From assembly GCF_030378165.1 (NCBI RefSeq), contig NZ_CP119766.1:1612001-1676000 (forward strand): a DNA stretch of 64,000 nt, written 5' to 3'. The stretch is from Flavobacterium panacagri. GTDB taxonomy: Bacteria > Bacteroidota > Bacteroidia > Flavobacteriales > Flavobacteriaceae. Of this stretch, positions 46,342 through 55,235 are shown in pieces. The notes below the pieces were generated by a model that worked only from the letters and a program-made list of their open reading frames with translations, had not been told where the DNA came from and did no database searches. A program made the translations under genes and the position numbers. The first letter of the stretch is position 1; the number at the start of each line of letters is the position of its first letter.

Positions 46342-46366
46342 AAACTCCGGTAATCAGCCGGAGTTT
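46342..46366 (-). terminator. Terminator downstream of rpoD
   Basis: AAACTCCGG/CCGGAGTTT, a 9-bp stem with a seven-base loop; leftward it is followed by a T-rich run. It lies 120 bases past the rpoD stop. Confidence 0.75.
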
Positions 46367-46427
46367 CAATCATCAATCAAAAAACGAACAGTCAATCAAA
46401 CTGTTGTTTGCGTTAAAAAGGTTTCAA

Positions 46428-46482
46428 TGTTTTCATGTTTCAAGTTGCAAGAAGCAACCTGAAGCCTTAAACTTGAAACAAA
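46428..46482. repeat. Short inverted repeat after rpoD
   Basis: GTTTCAAGTT and AACTTGAAAC flank a stretch with GTTGCAAGAAGCAAC, itself a small hairpin. Probably a minor intergenic repeat or part of the rpoD 3' end structure. Confidence 0.5.
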
Positions 46483-46487
46483 TATTG

Positions 46488-47351
46488 TTATCCTAAATAA
46501 GTTTTAAGGATTTTACTTCTAGAAGTGTGTTTCAATCTACGGATTGCTTTTTCTTTAATCTGACGAACACGCTCACGAGTTAGGTCGAAAGTTTCTCCAA
46601 TTTCTTCAAGAGTCATTGGGTGCTGATCGCCAAGACCAAAATACAAACGTACCACATCAGCCTCTCTTGGCGTTAATGTCTCTAAAGAACGCTCGATTTC
46701 AGTACGAAGAGATTCGTGAATTAATTCTCTATCTGGATTTGGAGATTCACCAGAACGTAATACGTCATAAAGGTTAGAATCTTCACCTTCAACAAGAGGT
46801 GCATCCATAGATAGGTGACGTCCAGAGTTTTTCATAGACTCTTTTACGTCGTTTACAGTCATATCAAGTTCTTTTGCAATTTCCTCAGCAGAAGGCGGAC
46901 GCTCGTTAGACTGCTCTAATAAAGCGTACATTTTGTTGATTTTATTGATAGAACCAATTTTATTTAATGGTAAACGTACAATACGAGATTGTTCAGCTAA
47001 AGCCTGAAGAATCGATTGACGGATCCACCATACAGCGTAAGAAATGAATTTGAAACCACGAGTTTCATCAAAACGTTGAGCTGCTTTAATTAAACCTAAG
47101 TTTCCTTCATTAATTAAATCCGGAAGAGTTAATCCTTGATTTTGATATTGTTTAGCCACCGATACTACGAAACGTAGGTTGGCTTTTGTTAGTTTTTCTA
47201 AAGCTCTTTGATCACCAGCCTTTATTCTTTGTGCTAATTCTACCTCTTCATCAGCGGTAATTAGGTCAACTTTTCCAATTTCTTGTAGATATTTATCTAA
47301 CGATGCAGTTTCACGATTAGTTACCTGCTTGGTGATTTTAAGTTGTCTCAT
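46488..47351 (-). CDS. rpoD: Primary RNA polymerase sigma factor (RpoD/SigA)
   Basis: 287 aa. Region 1.2 ([21 protein letters not shown], about 16-36), region 2 ([50 protein letters not shown]), region 3 (about 140-200) and region 4 ([20 protein letters not shown], about 248-267) are all complete. Region 1.1 and the long spacer of proteobacterial sigma-70 are absent, as is usual for the Bacteroidetes primary sigma. This sigma recognises the TTG/TAnnTTTG promoters noted in this window. It is transcribed alone. Confidence 0.96.
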   Translation of the reverse strand: MRQLKITKQVTNRETASLDKYLQEIGKVDLITADEEVELAQRIKAGDQRALEKLTKANLRFVVSVAKQYQNQGLTLPDLINEGNLGLIKAAQRFDETRGFKFISYAVWWIRQSILQALAEQSRIVRLPLNKIGSINKINKMYALLEQSNERPPSAEEIAKELDMTVNDVKESMKNSGRHLSMDAPLVEGEDSNLYDVLRSGESPNPDRELIHESLRTEIERSLETLTPREADVVRLYFGLGDQHPMTLEEIGETFDLTRERVRQIKEKAIRRLKHTSRSKILKTYLG

Positions 47352-47437
47352 GTTGTTGTCTCCCTATTTTTTTAAAGTGTACAAATGGTTATACGTAAAG
47401 AGTATCAAAAAAGTTACAACTTTATCAAAAAAAATAA

Positions 47438-47474
47438 AAAAAAACTCCAATGTGTTGAAACAGTGGAGTTTTTT
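47438..47474 (-). terminator. Terminator of the TonB/DUF4249 operon, just before rpoD
   Basis: An AAAACTCCA/TGGAGTTTT stem with A- and T-runs on both sides, so it could work in both directions. It lies past the stop codon at 47496. Confidence 0.78.
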
Positions 47475-47495
47475 GGGATTTTTATTTTTCAAATT

Positions 47496-49259
47496 TTAAT
47501 TTGCAGCATTATCTTTTACTTCAATAAAATCTTTTATTGAAACTGGAGTTCCATTTTTTGTAAAACCTTCCAGTCTAATTTCGTATGTTCCAGGAAGATC
47601 TGAAGTGAAAAAAGAAATAGGACTGCTGTTGTTTAGGTCAATTTCAGGATTCCAAAATAATTGACTTCTAAAATCTGGAATTCTCTCGTACTTATTGCTA
47701 TCACTATCACTATAATCTGTTTTATAATATGATTTTTTCATTGAAGGTCGTAAAACAGCTGCTTTCACAACATAATTTTCCTTTTGAGGACTGACATAAT
47801 TACCCTCATTAGTAATAATGCTGACTAATCCGTTAAAAACTTTTGGGCCAACATAATATCCTCCAGTGATCACATTAATGCTTCTTACATTATTCATGTT
47901 GTAGGTAAAAAGTTCATTTGCATTTTGTATTAGTAAACCATCAACAATAACTAATGCTGGTTCAGGCGACTGGAATTTAGTAGTGTAGTCTATTACATGT
48001 ATGCTGTAATTATTACCATTTTGTTTGTATGAAATATCAGTTGCTATTTCAACAATAGCTTCTTTTAAGGTAGGAAACCTTGTAAAGTCGCTAAGTAGAT
48101 ATTCTTTAGCAAGAGGATAATAAAACGGATCAATTTTTTCTGGTTTAATTATACTATCTGTTTTATTCAAATAATAAGCATTTTCGATTTGGCTGGCAAT
48201 TGAACGTTCTAATAAGGTTTCTTTAAATTCAATTGGAAGCCTAAAGCCCGGCTGAAATGATAGTTTCGTATAATCAGGTTCGTTTATTTTATCCAGTTCT
48301 ATGTTGAAGTTTTCTTTTTGTTCTCCTAAAACCTGTAAAATGGTTTCATTGCCAGCATAATTTTTGTCTAAATTAAAAATAAAATGGCCAGCCTGGTCTG
48401 TTTTAACGACTTTAAAACCAAATGATTTTCCAGGTAAAGATAATGTTACATTTACATTTTGAACTGGGGTTGAATGATCTTTAGGAACTATTTTGCCAGA
48501 AATCATTTCTCCTCGAAGTTCAGGAAGAATTAACTGCTCTTTAGCCTTTAAAATAGGTTCAATTTCAGAAGATATTTTATGAAATTCGTTTGCAGTTAAG
48601 AGGTTTGTTGTTGATAAGTTGTCTATTTTTCTAACAGATAGCGAATAGTTTCCTTTTTCAGAAGATAAAGTCGCTGGGTCGATTTCTACAGTGACTTTTT
48701 CACGATTTGAAAAAGTCTTTTTATTTAATTTTATTTTAAAATTTTTATCCAACAGTTCTTCTTTATTTATAGGAGAAACTGTTAATAATGTCAAATTTTC
48801 CGAAGTTGATTTTAAAACTGTGTTTTTGTCTTTTAATGAATTGGTTTCGTTAACCTCATACGGGTTTACAATTTTAATATCAACTTGAAAGATCTTAGAA
48901 ACAGAGGTGTTTAACATCCAGTTGGTGTATCCAATTAGTTTGTAGCTTCCTGTTTTTATAGTGGTTGGGATAAAGAAATCACCTGAGCCAGTACTGTTGT
49001 TTAGATATAATTTGTTCTTGAAAACAACACTGCTGTTAGCGTCTACAAGTTCAACATAAGCCAATTTACTAATTGTACTTCGAGTTTTGTCTGTAGTTTT
49101 CAGACAGTAAAGTTTATATAAAAGAGTTTCTCCCGAAACAAATGTTGTTGCATTTGTATGGATATATATAGTTTCATCTAAAGAAACATCTTGTTGCGCA
49201 GCGATTTGTTTTGTATTGATAAGTAATATCAATAATAAAAGGTGTTTTAATCTTTCCAA
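47496..49259 (-). CDS. Secreted MG2-like/TonB-plug-like protein
   Basis: 587 aa. The start appears to be a TTG at 49259; no ATG gives a signal peptide, while the TTG gives one (LKHLLLLILLINTKQIAAQ). Residues 25-130 (YIHTNATTFVSGETLLYKLY) resemble a macroglobulin MG2 domain. A carboxypeptidase-regulatory-like stretch is near 250-310. A plug-like module with LVIVDGLLIQNANELF and VRSINVITGGYYVGPKVFNGLVSI lies near 440-490, but there is no barrel. It is last in the operon and overlaps the DUF4249 gene by 13 bases. It may be a periplasmic or surface partner of the upstream TonB receptor; function unknown. Confidence 0.8.
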   Translation of the reverse strand: MERLKHLLLLILLINTKQIAAQQDVSLDETIYIHTNATTFVSGETLLYKLYCLKTTDKTRSTISKLAYVELVDANSSVVFKNKLYLNNSTGSGDFFIPTTIKTGSYKLIGYTNWMLNTSVSKIFQVDIKIVNPYEVNETNSLKDKNTVLKSTSENLTLLTVSPINKEELLDKNFKIKLNKKTFSNREKVTVEIDPATLSSEKGNYSLSVRKIDNLSTTNLLTANEFHKISSEIEPILKAKEQLILPELRGEMISGKIVPKDHSTPVQNVNVTLSLPGKSFGFKVVKTDQAGHFIFNLDKNYAGNETILQVLGEQKENFNIELDKINEPDYTKLSFQPGFRLPIEFKETLLERSIASQIENAYYLNKTDSIIKPEKIDPFYYPLAKEYLLSDFTRFPTLKEAIVEIATDISYKQNGNNYSIHVIDYTTKFQSPEPALVIVDGLLIQNANELFTYNMNNVRSINVITGGYYVGPKVFNGLVSIITNEGNYVSPQKENYVVKAAVLRPSMKKSYYKTDYSDSDSNKYERIPDFRSQLFWNPEIDLNNSSPISFFTSDLPGTYEIRLEGFTKNGTPVSIKDFIEVKDNAAN

Positions 49260-50455
49260 AATGAAGGTATTATATTAGACGCAAATGTTGTACAGTCCCC
49301 GCAAGCAGCATCTACCATGGTATAGTTTGCTGATCCTTCGCCCGCTAAATAGGTGATGGCGTTACTTTGGATACCAGAAATTAATGCTGGTCCATCGCAT
49401 GGAGGGTTTGCATTAAGTTGAAAGCAGTATCTATAAGAAACATTTTCGCATGGGTTTAAATAGGCAGGAGTATTTGTTGGCGGAAACAAATCGGTATAAT
49501 TAAAAAAGATTCTTTGTGATGATACAGACGTAACATCAAAATAGCCGATTACTTTTTCATCTACATTGCTGGTGCATCTTATATTACCAGAAAGTACTCC
49601 AGGTTGTTTTGGTGATAAAACACTAGAAGAAGTTGCCATTTCTTTCATGATTTTATGAAAAGCATAAGCTTCTTGGTTTTCTACATATTGCGTTATCAAT
49701 ATACTGTACCTTTGAGCAATAATGTAATCATCTTCTTTGATAAATCGTACAGGGAAATTGACGCGGTCTTCTGTTAAACTGTTTGTACTGGTTATAATGA
49801 TATCAGTTGATTTTTTTGTTGCGTAGCAAATTTTCTTGTTAGGATCATTGTCTTGTTGAACAGTTATTCTTTGAGGCCCTGTAACGATAGCTCTTTCAGA
49901 AGACCATTTTGGAGCTACAATTTTGAAAGTCTCTTCATATTCATATCGGTAATATTTTGAAGTTCCTGTTGGGTCGTAACTGTTTACATTAATTTGAACA
50001 CCAAGTCCTTCTTTGTTTTTTGTAACAGCGGTTGGAACAATTTCGGTTATCGGACTTACAGTCGTTAAAGTTTCAGTAGATGATTCGTAAACTTTGCCGT
50101 CTTTAGTTTTTACTTCTAAATGATATTGTCTACCGGCAATAGCTTGAAATTCTACTTCAGAAACATATCTGTCAGACTGTTCTGTGAAAACATACTCATT
50201 GCTAAGATCATCCTTTATAACAACAGTTGCACCTGTTTCTGTGGTTGTTCCTTCATCTTCAAAACGAGCAGTTTTAGTGATTTTTATTTCTTGTTTTTTA
50301 AGTTCATTAGTTAATGTTGCTTCAATAACTATAGCTTCTTCATAGGTGTTGGTCTGTAAATTGTAAGATTCTGTACAGCTATTAATCAAAAGGGTTAATA
50401 GTAGTAAAAGAATGAATTTACTTTTGTATTTGATATTTATAGTTTTAAAATGCAT
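49247..50455 (-). CDS. DUF4249 surface lipoprotein
   Basis: 402 aa lipoprotein (LLINSC, Cys27 or nearby). The N-terminal part EEAIVIEATLTNELKKQEIKI, TGATVVIKDDLSNEYVF and AGRQYHLEVKTKDGKVYES is the DUF4249 pattern. Several Cys pairs near the end (CENVSYRYC, CDGPA, CGDC) may form disulfides. DUF4249 proteins are encoded next to TonB receptors in Bacteroidetes and are thought to sit on the surface as their partners. It starts 3 bases after the TonB gene ends. Confidence 0.87.
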   Translation of the reverse strand: MHFKTINIKYKSKFILLLLLTLLINSCTESYNLQTNTYEEAIVIEATLTNELKKQEIKITKTARFEDEGTTTETGATVVIKDDLSNEYVFTEQSDRYVSEVEFQAIAGRQYHLEVKTKDGKVYESSTETLTTVSPITEIVPTAVTKNKEGLGVQINVNSYDPTGTSKYYRYEYEETFKIVAPKWSSERAIVTGPQRITVQQDNDPNKKICYATKKSTDIIITSTNSLTEDRVNFPVRFIKEDDYIIAQRYSILITQYVENQEAYAFHKIMKEMATSSSVLSPKQPGVLSGNIRCTSNVDEKVIGYFDVTSVSSQRIFFNYTDLFPPTNTPAYLNPCENVSYRYCFQLNANPPCDGPALISGIQSNAITYLAGEGSANYTMVDAACGDCTTFASNIIPSFWKD

Positions 50456-50458
50456 TTT

Positions 50459-53236
50459 TTAAAATTTAAAATTATAAGTTATACTTGGAACAGGAATTGA
50501 AAAAATAGATGTTTTGTAAGCTTTTACCTGTCCGTTCTCTGTCGCAAAATAGATTGAATATGGATTGTTTCGTCCTAATACATTGTAAACTGAAATATTC
50601 CAGAAACTATGCGCTAGCTTTTTAATTTTATGGTTTCCTTCAATATTGATTCCAATGTCTAAACGAATGTAATCTGGGATTCTATATGCATTTCTGTCGC
50701 TATATAATGTATATTCTGCATTTCCATATTGAAAAGTTCCAATAGGATAAGTAATTGGTCGCCCTGTTTGATACAGGAAATTAGTGGATATGCTGTAACG
50801 CTTTGTAAATTTATAATTTAAAATGGCACTTAAATCATGCGGTTTGTCAAAATTAGCAGGAAAAAAATCTCCATTATTTATTCTTTCAGAGTCAAATTTA
50901 CTATCCAATTTTATAAATGTTCTAGAATAAGTATATCCAAGCCACCCATTTAATCTTCCCATTTGCTTTTTAAGTAAAAACTCTACACCATACGCTTTTC
51001 CTTCACCCTGTAATAGCTGTGTTTCTATAGCTTCGTTAAGTAATAGGTTTGCTCCCACTTTATAATCCATTATGTTTTTGGATTTTTTGTAATAACCTTC
51101 TAGACTAAGTTCGATTTCATCATCCATTATCGTTTTGTATAAACCTAGGGAATATTGTTTTCCGCTTTGAGGTTTCACATTTGTATTAGATAATGTCCAG
51201 CTGTCAGTAGGAGATTGTGTCGTGTTGTTGGATAAGAGATGTATGTATTGTCTCGTCTGGTCAAAACTGGCTTTTACAGAAAAGTCTTTGGTGAAAAAAT
51301 AACGAGCAGAAACGCGGGGTTCGAAACCGCCATAAGTTGTCATTACCTGATTATTTCCATAGTGTTTTGTGTCAACAAGGGTTCCGTCATTCATAGGGGC
51401 ATCATCTTGATAAATACGTTCTGTAGCTTCTCCTAAAGCAGCATAAAAGGAATAACGTAAACCTACATCGATTAATAATTTATCATTCAATTTAAAATTA
51501 TCTCCAATAAAAATAGCCGATTCTAAGCCTTTTTCTTTTTCAATAGTAATGGGTACTAAAGCTGACTCAGGATTTTTAGGATTTTGATAACCAGGATTTA
51601 CATGGTATAACTTGCTTGAAAGCCCGTAGGTTATATTGTGTTTTTCATTGTACGCATAATTGAATTTCATCATTAGTTGTGTCTCGTTGATTTTATATCC
51701 AAAATCAAAAGCATTGTCCCCATCAGTATCGTAGTCAATATTAAATTTGTATTCACTGTTTGTGAAAATTAAAGCCGATTTGTTTTTTGGATTAAAGGTA
51801 TGATCCCATTTTGCAGAAATAAGTCGGTTGCTGTATTTGTATAGCGAATCTGAACTTATTCTAAAACGGTCTTTACTGTAATATGCAGTGGCTTCAACAG
51901 CGTTATTTTTATTGATGGTATTGTTGTATTTTAAGATAACATCATAAAAACCAGCTTCACTATTTTTTAAATCTTCATCGTCTAAAGATTTTAAAATCCA
52001 GTCAGAATAAGTGGCTCTTGCACCTACAAGAAGACTTGATTTATTTTTTTGAATTGGTAACCCAATAGTAATATTAGAAGTTATAGGGCCAACAGCACCT
52101 TCTCCAGAAATTTTTTCAGCATTCCCATTTTTTGTGCTAATGTCAAATACAGACGATAAGCGTCCTCCAAAATCTACAGGAATACTTCCTTTGTAAATGT
52201 CTGCTTTTTTGGTAACGTAAGGGTTTATAGCAGAGAAAAAGCCTAAGAAATGCTGAGGGTTATAAAGAACGGCATTATTCAAGAGAATCAAGTTTTGGTC
52301 TTCTTTACCACCACGAACATTAAATCCTGCAGAACCTTCACCTGTAGTTTTGATTCCAGGAAAAGTAGTAGCAACCTTAAAAAGATCACGTTCTCCTAAT
52401 ATTAATGGAACAGTTTTTACGGCTTCAATATCTATAGATACTAATCCTGATACAGCGGTTTCAGTGATTCTTTTCCCTCTTTTTTTGATTACTACTTCAT
52501 CCAGCTGGTTGCTGTCTTCGTGTATCTCAAAATCAAGCGTTCCGTCATTATAGACCATCACGGTTTGCACCTTTTTCTTGTAATTAAGTGATTTTATTTC
52601 GATCACGTTAATACCAATTGGCAACTGTAAGCTATAATGCCCTTCATTGTCGGTAACTGTACTTATGTTTTTATTGCGTATTTTGATGTTAACATTAGAT
52701 TCAGGCTTATTTGTAGCAACGTCTCTAATGTATCCTGATAAATTGCTGGTTTTTTTATCTGTAATATCAGATTCTTTACCAATAAACACAATGCTGTTGT
52801 TTTTCTTAGAACTGCTGCTATTCAAAGAATCGTACTGTTGGTAAAACACAGGGTTTTGAGCTCTTCTGCTAACTTGACTAGCAGGATCATTAGCATCAGG
52901 AAAATAATTTGCAGGCAGTTTGTCGTGAATGCTACTATTATTTGTCAAAATTACTTTCTTCTTTAAGATGAAAAAATTAAGGCTCGTATTACTAAATACT
53001 TTGCTTAGTATTTCATCAACAGAAGCATCTTTATAGCTTGCTGTATATAAGTTTTTGTTTGATTTAATCCATTCAGAATCAAAATAAAAACGATATGATG
53101 ATGATTTTTCAATAGTTTGAATAACAGTCATCAAATCTGCATTTTTTAATTCAATTGATAACTTTTCATTGGTATCTTGAGCAAAAAGGAGTTGATTGGA
53201 AATGATGGCTAATAGAATAAGTAGAAGTTTTCTCAT
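50459..53236 (-). CDS. TonB-dependent receptor with STN and carboxypeptidase-regulatory domains
   Basis: 925 aa. A signal peptide (1-19) is followed by an STN (secretin/TonB N-terminal) domain (about 24-98: KLSIELKNADLMTVIQTIEK, DEILSKVFSNTSLNFFILKK). A linker, a carboxypeptidase-D regulatory-like domain (about 165-245) and the plug follow (QLDEVVIKKRGKRI; FNVRGGKEDQNLILLNNAVL near 307). The barrel runs to the end (YNFKF). STN receptors often signal to an anti-sigma/sigma pair, but no FecI/FecR genes are adjacent. It is second in a tight four-gene operon. The substrate is unknown. Confidence 0.9.
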   Translation of the reverse strand: MRKLLLILLAIISNQLLFAQDTNEKLSIELKNADLMTVIQTIEKSSSYRFYFDSEWIKSNKNLYTASYKDASVDEILSKVFSNTSLNFFILKKKVILTNNSSIHDKLPANYFPDANDPASQVSRRAQNPVFYQQYDSLNSSSSKKNNSIVFIGKESDITDKKTSNLSGYIRDVATNKPESNVNIKIRNKNISTVTDNEGHYSLQLPIGINVIEIKSLNYKKKVQTVMVYNDGTLDFEIHEDSNQLDEVVIKKRGKRITETAVSGLVSIDIEAVKTVPLILGERDLFKVATTFPGIKTTGEGSAGFNVRGGKEDQNLILLNNAVLYNPQHFLGFFSAINPYVTKKADIYKGSIPVDFGGRLSSVFDISTKNGNAEKISGEGAVGPITSNITIGLPIQKNKSSLLVGARATYSDWILKSLDDEDLKNSEAGFYDVILKYNNTINKNNAVEATAYYSKDRFRISSDSLYKYSNRLISAKWDHTFNPKNKSALIFTNSEYKFNIDYDTDGDNAFDFGYKINETQLMMKFNYAYNEKHNITYGLSSKLYHVNPGYQNPKNPESALVPITIEKEKGLESAIFIGDNFKLNDKLLIDVGLRYSFYAALGEATERIYQDDAPMNDGTLVDTKHYGNNQVMTTYGGFEPRVSARYFFTKDFSVKASFDQTRQYIHLLSNNTTQSPTDSWTLSNTNVKPQSGKQYSLGLYKTIMDDEIELSLEGYYKKSKNIMDYKVGANLLLNEAIETQLLQGEGKAYGVEFLLKKQMGRLNGWLGYTYSRTFIKLDSKFDSERINNGDFFPANFDKPHDLSAILNYKFTKRYSISTNFLYQTGRPITYPIGTFQYGNAEYTLYSDRNAYRIPDYIRLDIGINIEGNHKIKKLAHSFWNISVYNVLGRNNPYSIYFATENGQVKAYKTSIFSIPVPSITYNFKF

Positions 53237-53241
53237 ATGTT

Positions 53242-54021
53242 TTATTTTTCTGTAAGTAATAGAGATGCATTGATGTGTTTAAGTAGATTAATCATAAACT
53301 GATCATTGTCTGATTTTCGAATTTCTCTATTCATTGCATAAAAATCATTAATCTGTTTCTTTTGATTTGGAAAAATTTTTAAGATTTCGCTTTTACTATT
53401 GCTAGTGTAGAAATTTTCCTTGTAAAAAACAAAGTAGCTATTACTTTCAATAAAGTTTGAATATATCTTAGTGTCAACTGTTTTGTTTTCAAGTTTTTTG
53501 AAATGTTTGATATAGAAATTAAAACCATCTCGCAGGACAGTGACTTCATAATATCCAGTAGTGAGCTGGGGTAATGTAGATATTTTTTTGTTTAGATTGA
53601 CAAAGTTTTTACCATTTAGGATAAACGAACTGGTTTTGTCCTGAATTAGAGAAATTGTAGAATATTTAGATTCTCCATGCGGACTTAGTATCAATTCGTC
53701 TTTGTAGGTGTTGTATTTTAGATTTACATCATAGTAGGTCTGTCCATCATAGTTTACAGAACCTTTTGTGAAATTGTTTGCAACATAATACATGCTGTTG
53801 TCATCAATTGTAGTGTAAATGTCTTTGTAGGCTGCTCCATTACAGATTCCTAAATTATCTATACCGACAGTTTTGTCAAATAAATTGTAGATTGAAGCTT
53901 CTTTACTGTTTTGGCTGTATAAATTCCAAATGTTTAAGAATAATCCAAATATTGCTATAAGGATTAATCGTTTTTTGTGATTTTTCAAAGGAATAATTTG
54001 TTTTTGATTGATTGGTTTCAA
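53242..54021 (-). CDS. Secreted protein of unknown function leading the TonB operon
   Basis: 259 aa from a TTG at 54021; a second in-frame TTG at 53988 would start directly before the basic KNHKKR and the hydrophobic stretch, and is also plausible. No ATG gives a complete product. Residues 18-36 are a signal peptide (LILIAIFGLFLNIWNLYSQ). The mature part is rich in Tyr/Asn/Lys and beta strands, with two Cys near the start (GICNGAAYKD). I do not recognise the family. It ends 5 bases before the TonB receptor, so it is probably part of that uptake system. Confidence 0.65.
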   Translation of the reverse strand: MKPINQKQIIPLKNHKKRLILIAIFGLFLNIWNLYSQNSKEASIYNLFDKTVGIDNLGICNGAAYKDIYTTIDDNSMYYVANNFTKGSVNYDGQTYYDVNLKYNTYKDELILSPHGESKYSTISLIQDKTSSFILNGKNFVNLNKKISTLPQLTTGYYEVTVLRDGFNFYIKHFKKLENKTVDTKIYSNFIESNSYFVFYKENFYTSNSKSEILKIFPNQKKQINDFYAMNREIRKSDNDQFMINLLKHINASLLLTEK

Positions 54022-54162
54022 ATGTATTAAAAATATATTTTATAAAACTAAGAGCAAGTGTTAAAATGTAATAAAAAGGTTATGTTTTTTGGTTGTAAAA
54101 AATGATTTGCTTAGTGAAATAAGGAAAAAGCTGTTAAAATATGTTTAATCTTGTTGCATTTT

Positions 54163-55125
54163 TTAAAAAAGCAAATCTACCTGAGAGTTTATTTTTTCGA
54201 CATAATAATCTATTTTTCGGATAGCACGATTAAAGAAAAGATTTTGTTCTTTGATGCCAGATTTTCCTAAAGGAATCGAATTAAGAATTTGCTGTTTAAA
54301 AAACTGATGCACATTTTTACAGCTGTCTTCGTTATCTGTAATGAAATAGCCCAAAAGAGTGTAAGGAACAAACATGGTTAGTTTTTCTTCGTTTTCTATA
54401 AGCATATTATTGTTTAATAAAATAAGTTCATTGTAGTAAATAGAAAATTTTTCATCAGGATTATTACATTTTGTTCTTATTAGCTCAATTATTCTTTTTA
54501 AGTCTATGCAAAGAGCATTGGCGCTTTTTAAATTTAAAAGTCCAGCTTCATAAAAATAAAGAATTTGCTGTAAACTGCTGTTTATTGTCGTATCATTCCA
54601 GACTTCATTTACGATTGTATTTGCATAAACTTTTTTTAGTTTCTGCATATATTCTGTAAACGACTCATCAATTACAAAATTTTCAAATGCCACTTTCTTT
54701 TGATTTGAATTCAAAAGATTAAGCCATACAAAAGCTTTGAATTTTGATAAAATGGTTCCGTCCATAAAGTAGAATAACGGAATATCCTTTGCAGAATAAA
54801 ATAATCTTGTTTTTGTATTTTTGGTTAATGCTTCAATATTCTCTGCAGATGATTTGAAATACTGTAGCATGTCTTTTAGGTTTTCAATTTCAATTGTCTT
54901 TTGAACAATTACCTTCTCCTTATTTGAAAACAAATTATCCAGCGAAATATTAAAATGGCTAGCCAGTTTGATTGTTTCGTCTATAGAGAATTTGCTTTTT
55001 TGAGAAATTCTTCGATACGAAGCATCATAACTAATTTCTAAAATAGAAGCAATTTCGTCAATAAAAGAAACTGACGGCGAGATTTTTTGCCTGATAACTT
55101 TCAAAAATAGTTCTTGTGATTCCAT
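54163..55125 (-). CDS. Helix-turn-helix regulator, Bacteroidetes type
   Basis: 320 aa. Residues 1-70 contain a Cro/CI-like helix-turn-helix (FIDEIASILEISYDASYRRISQ, then FSIDETIKLASHFNISLDNLF). The rest is helical, with no known sensor domain that I can name. The gene is divergent from the cassette at 55236-57782, and the space between holds two TGYGATAATYGCA palindromes and back-to-back promoters. It most likely controls itself and that cassette; the signal is unknown. Confidence 0.82.
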   Translation of the reverse strand: MESQELFLKVIRQKISPSVSFIDEIASILEISYDASYRRISQKSKFSIDETIKLASHFNISLDNLFSNKEKVIVQKTIEIENLKDMLQYFKSSAENIEALTKNTKTRLFYSAKDIPLFYFMDGTILSKFKAFVWLNLLNSNQKKVAFENFVIDESFTEYMQKLKKVYANTIVNEVWNDTTINSSLQQILYFYEAGLLNLKSANALCIDLKRIIELIRTKCNNPDEKFSIYYNELILLNNNMLIENEEKLTMFVPYTLLGYFITDNEDSCKNVHQFFKQQILNSIPLGKSGIKEQNLFFNRAIRKIDYYVEKINSQVDLLF

Positions 55126-55131
55126 TTTTAC

Positions 55132-55202
55132 AAATTTGTGATAATCGCAAATTTACAAATTATTTTTATTGCTTTACGCAAATTGAAATGCGATAATTGC
55201 AA
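55132..55202. promoter_or_regulatory. Divergent control region with two operator-like palindromes
   Basis: TGTGATAATCGCA (55137-55149) and TGCGATAATTGCA (55189-55201) are two 13-base near-palindromes in the same orientation, 52 bases apart. The first overlaps the leftward -7 element (TAAATTTG, 55155-55148) and is extended by AAATTT on both sides. The second lies directly before the rightward -7 element. Repressor binding by the adjacent HTH protein is the simplest reading. Confidence 0.65.
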
Positions 55203-55210
55203 TAGGTTTG
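55183..55210 (+). promoter_or_regulatory. Predicted promoter of the surface-protein/desaturase cassette
   Basis: TTG (55183-55185), a 17-base spacer and TAGGTTTG (55203-55210), an exact TAnnTTTG element, 25 bases before the ATG. The spacer is filled by the second palindrome. Confidence 0.65.
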
Positions 55211-55235
55211 CCTTGTAATTTTAAAAAGAAATAGT

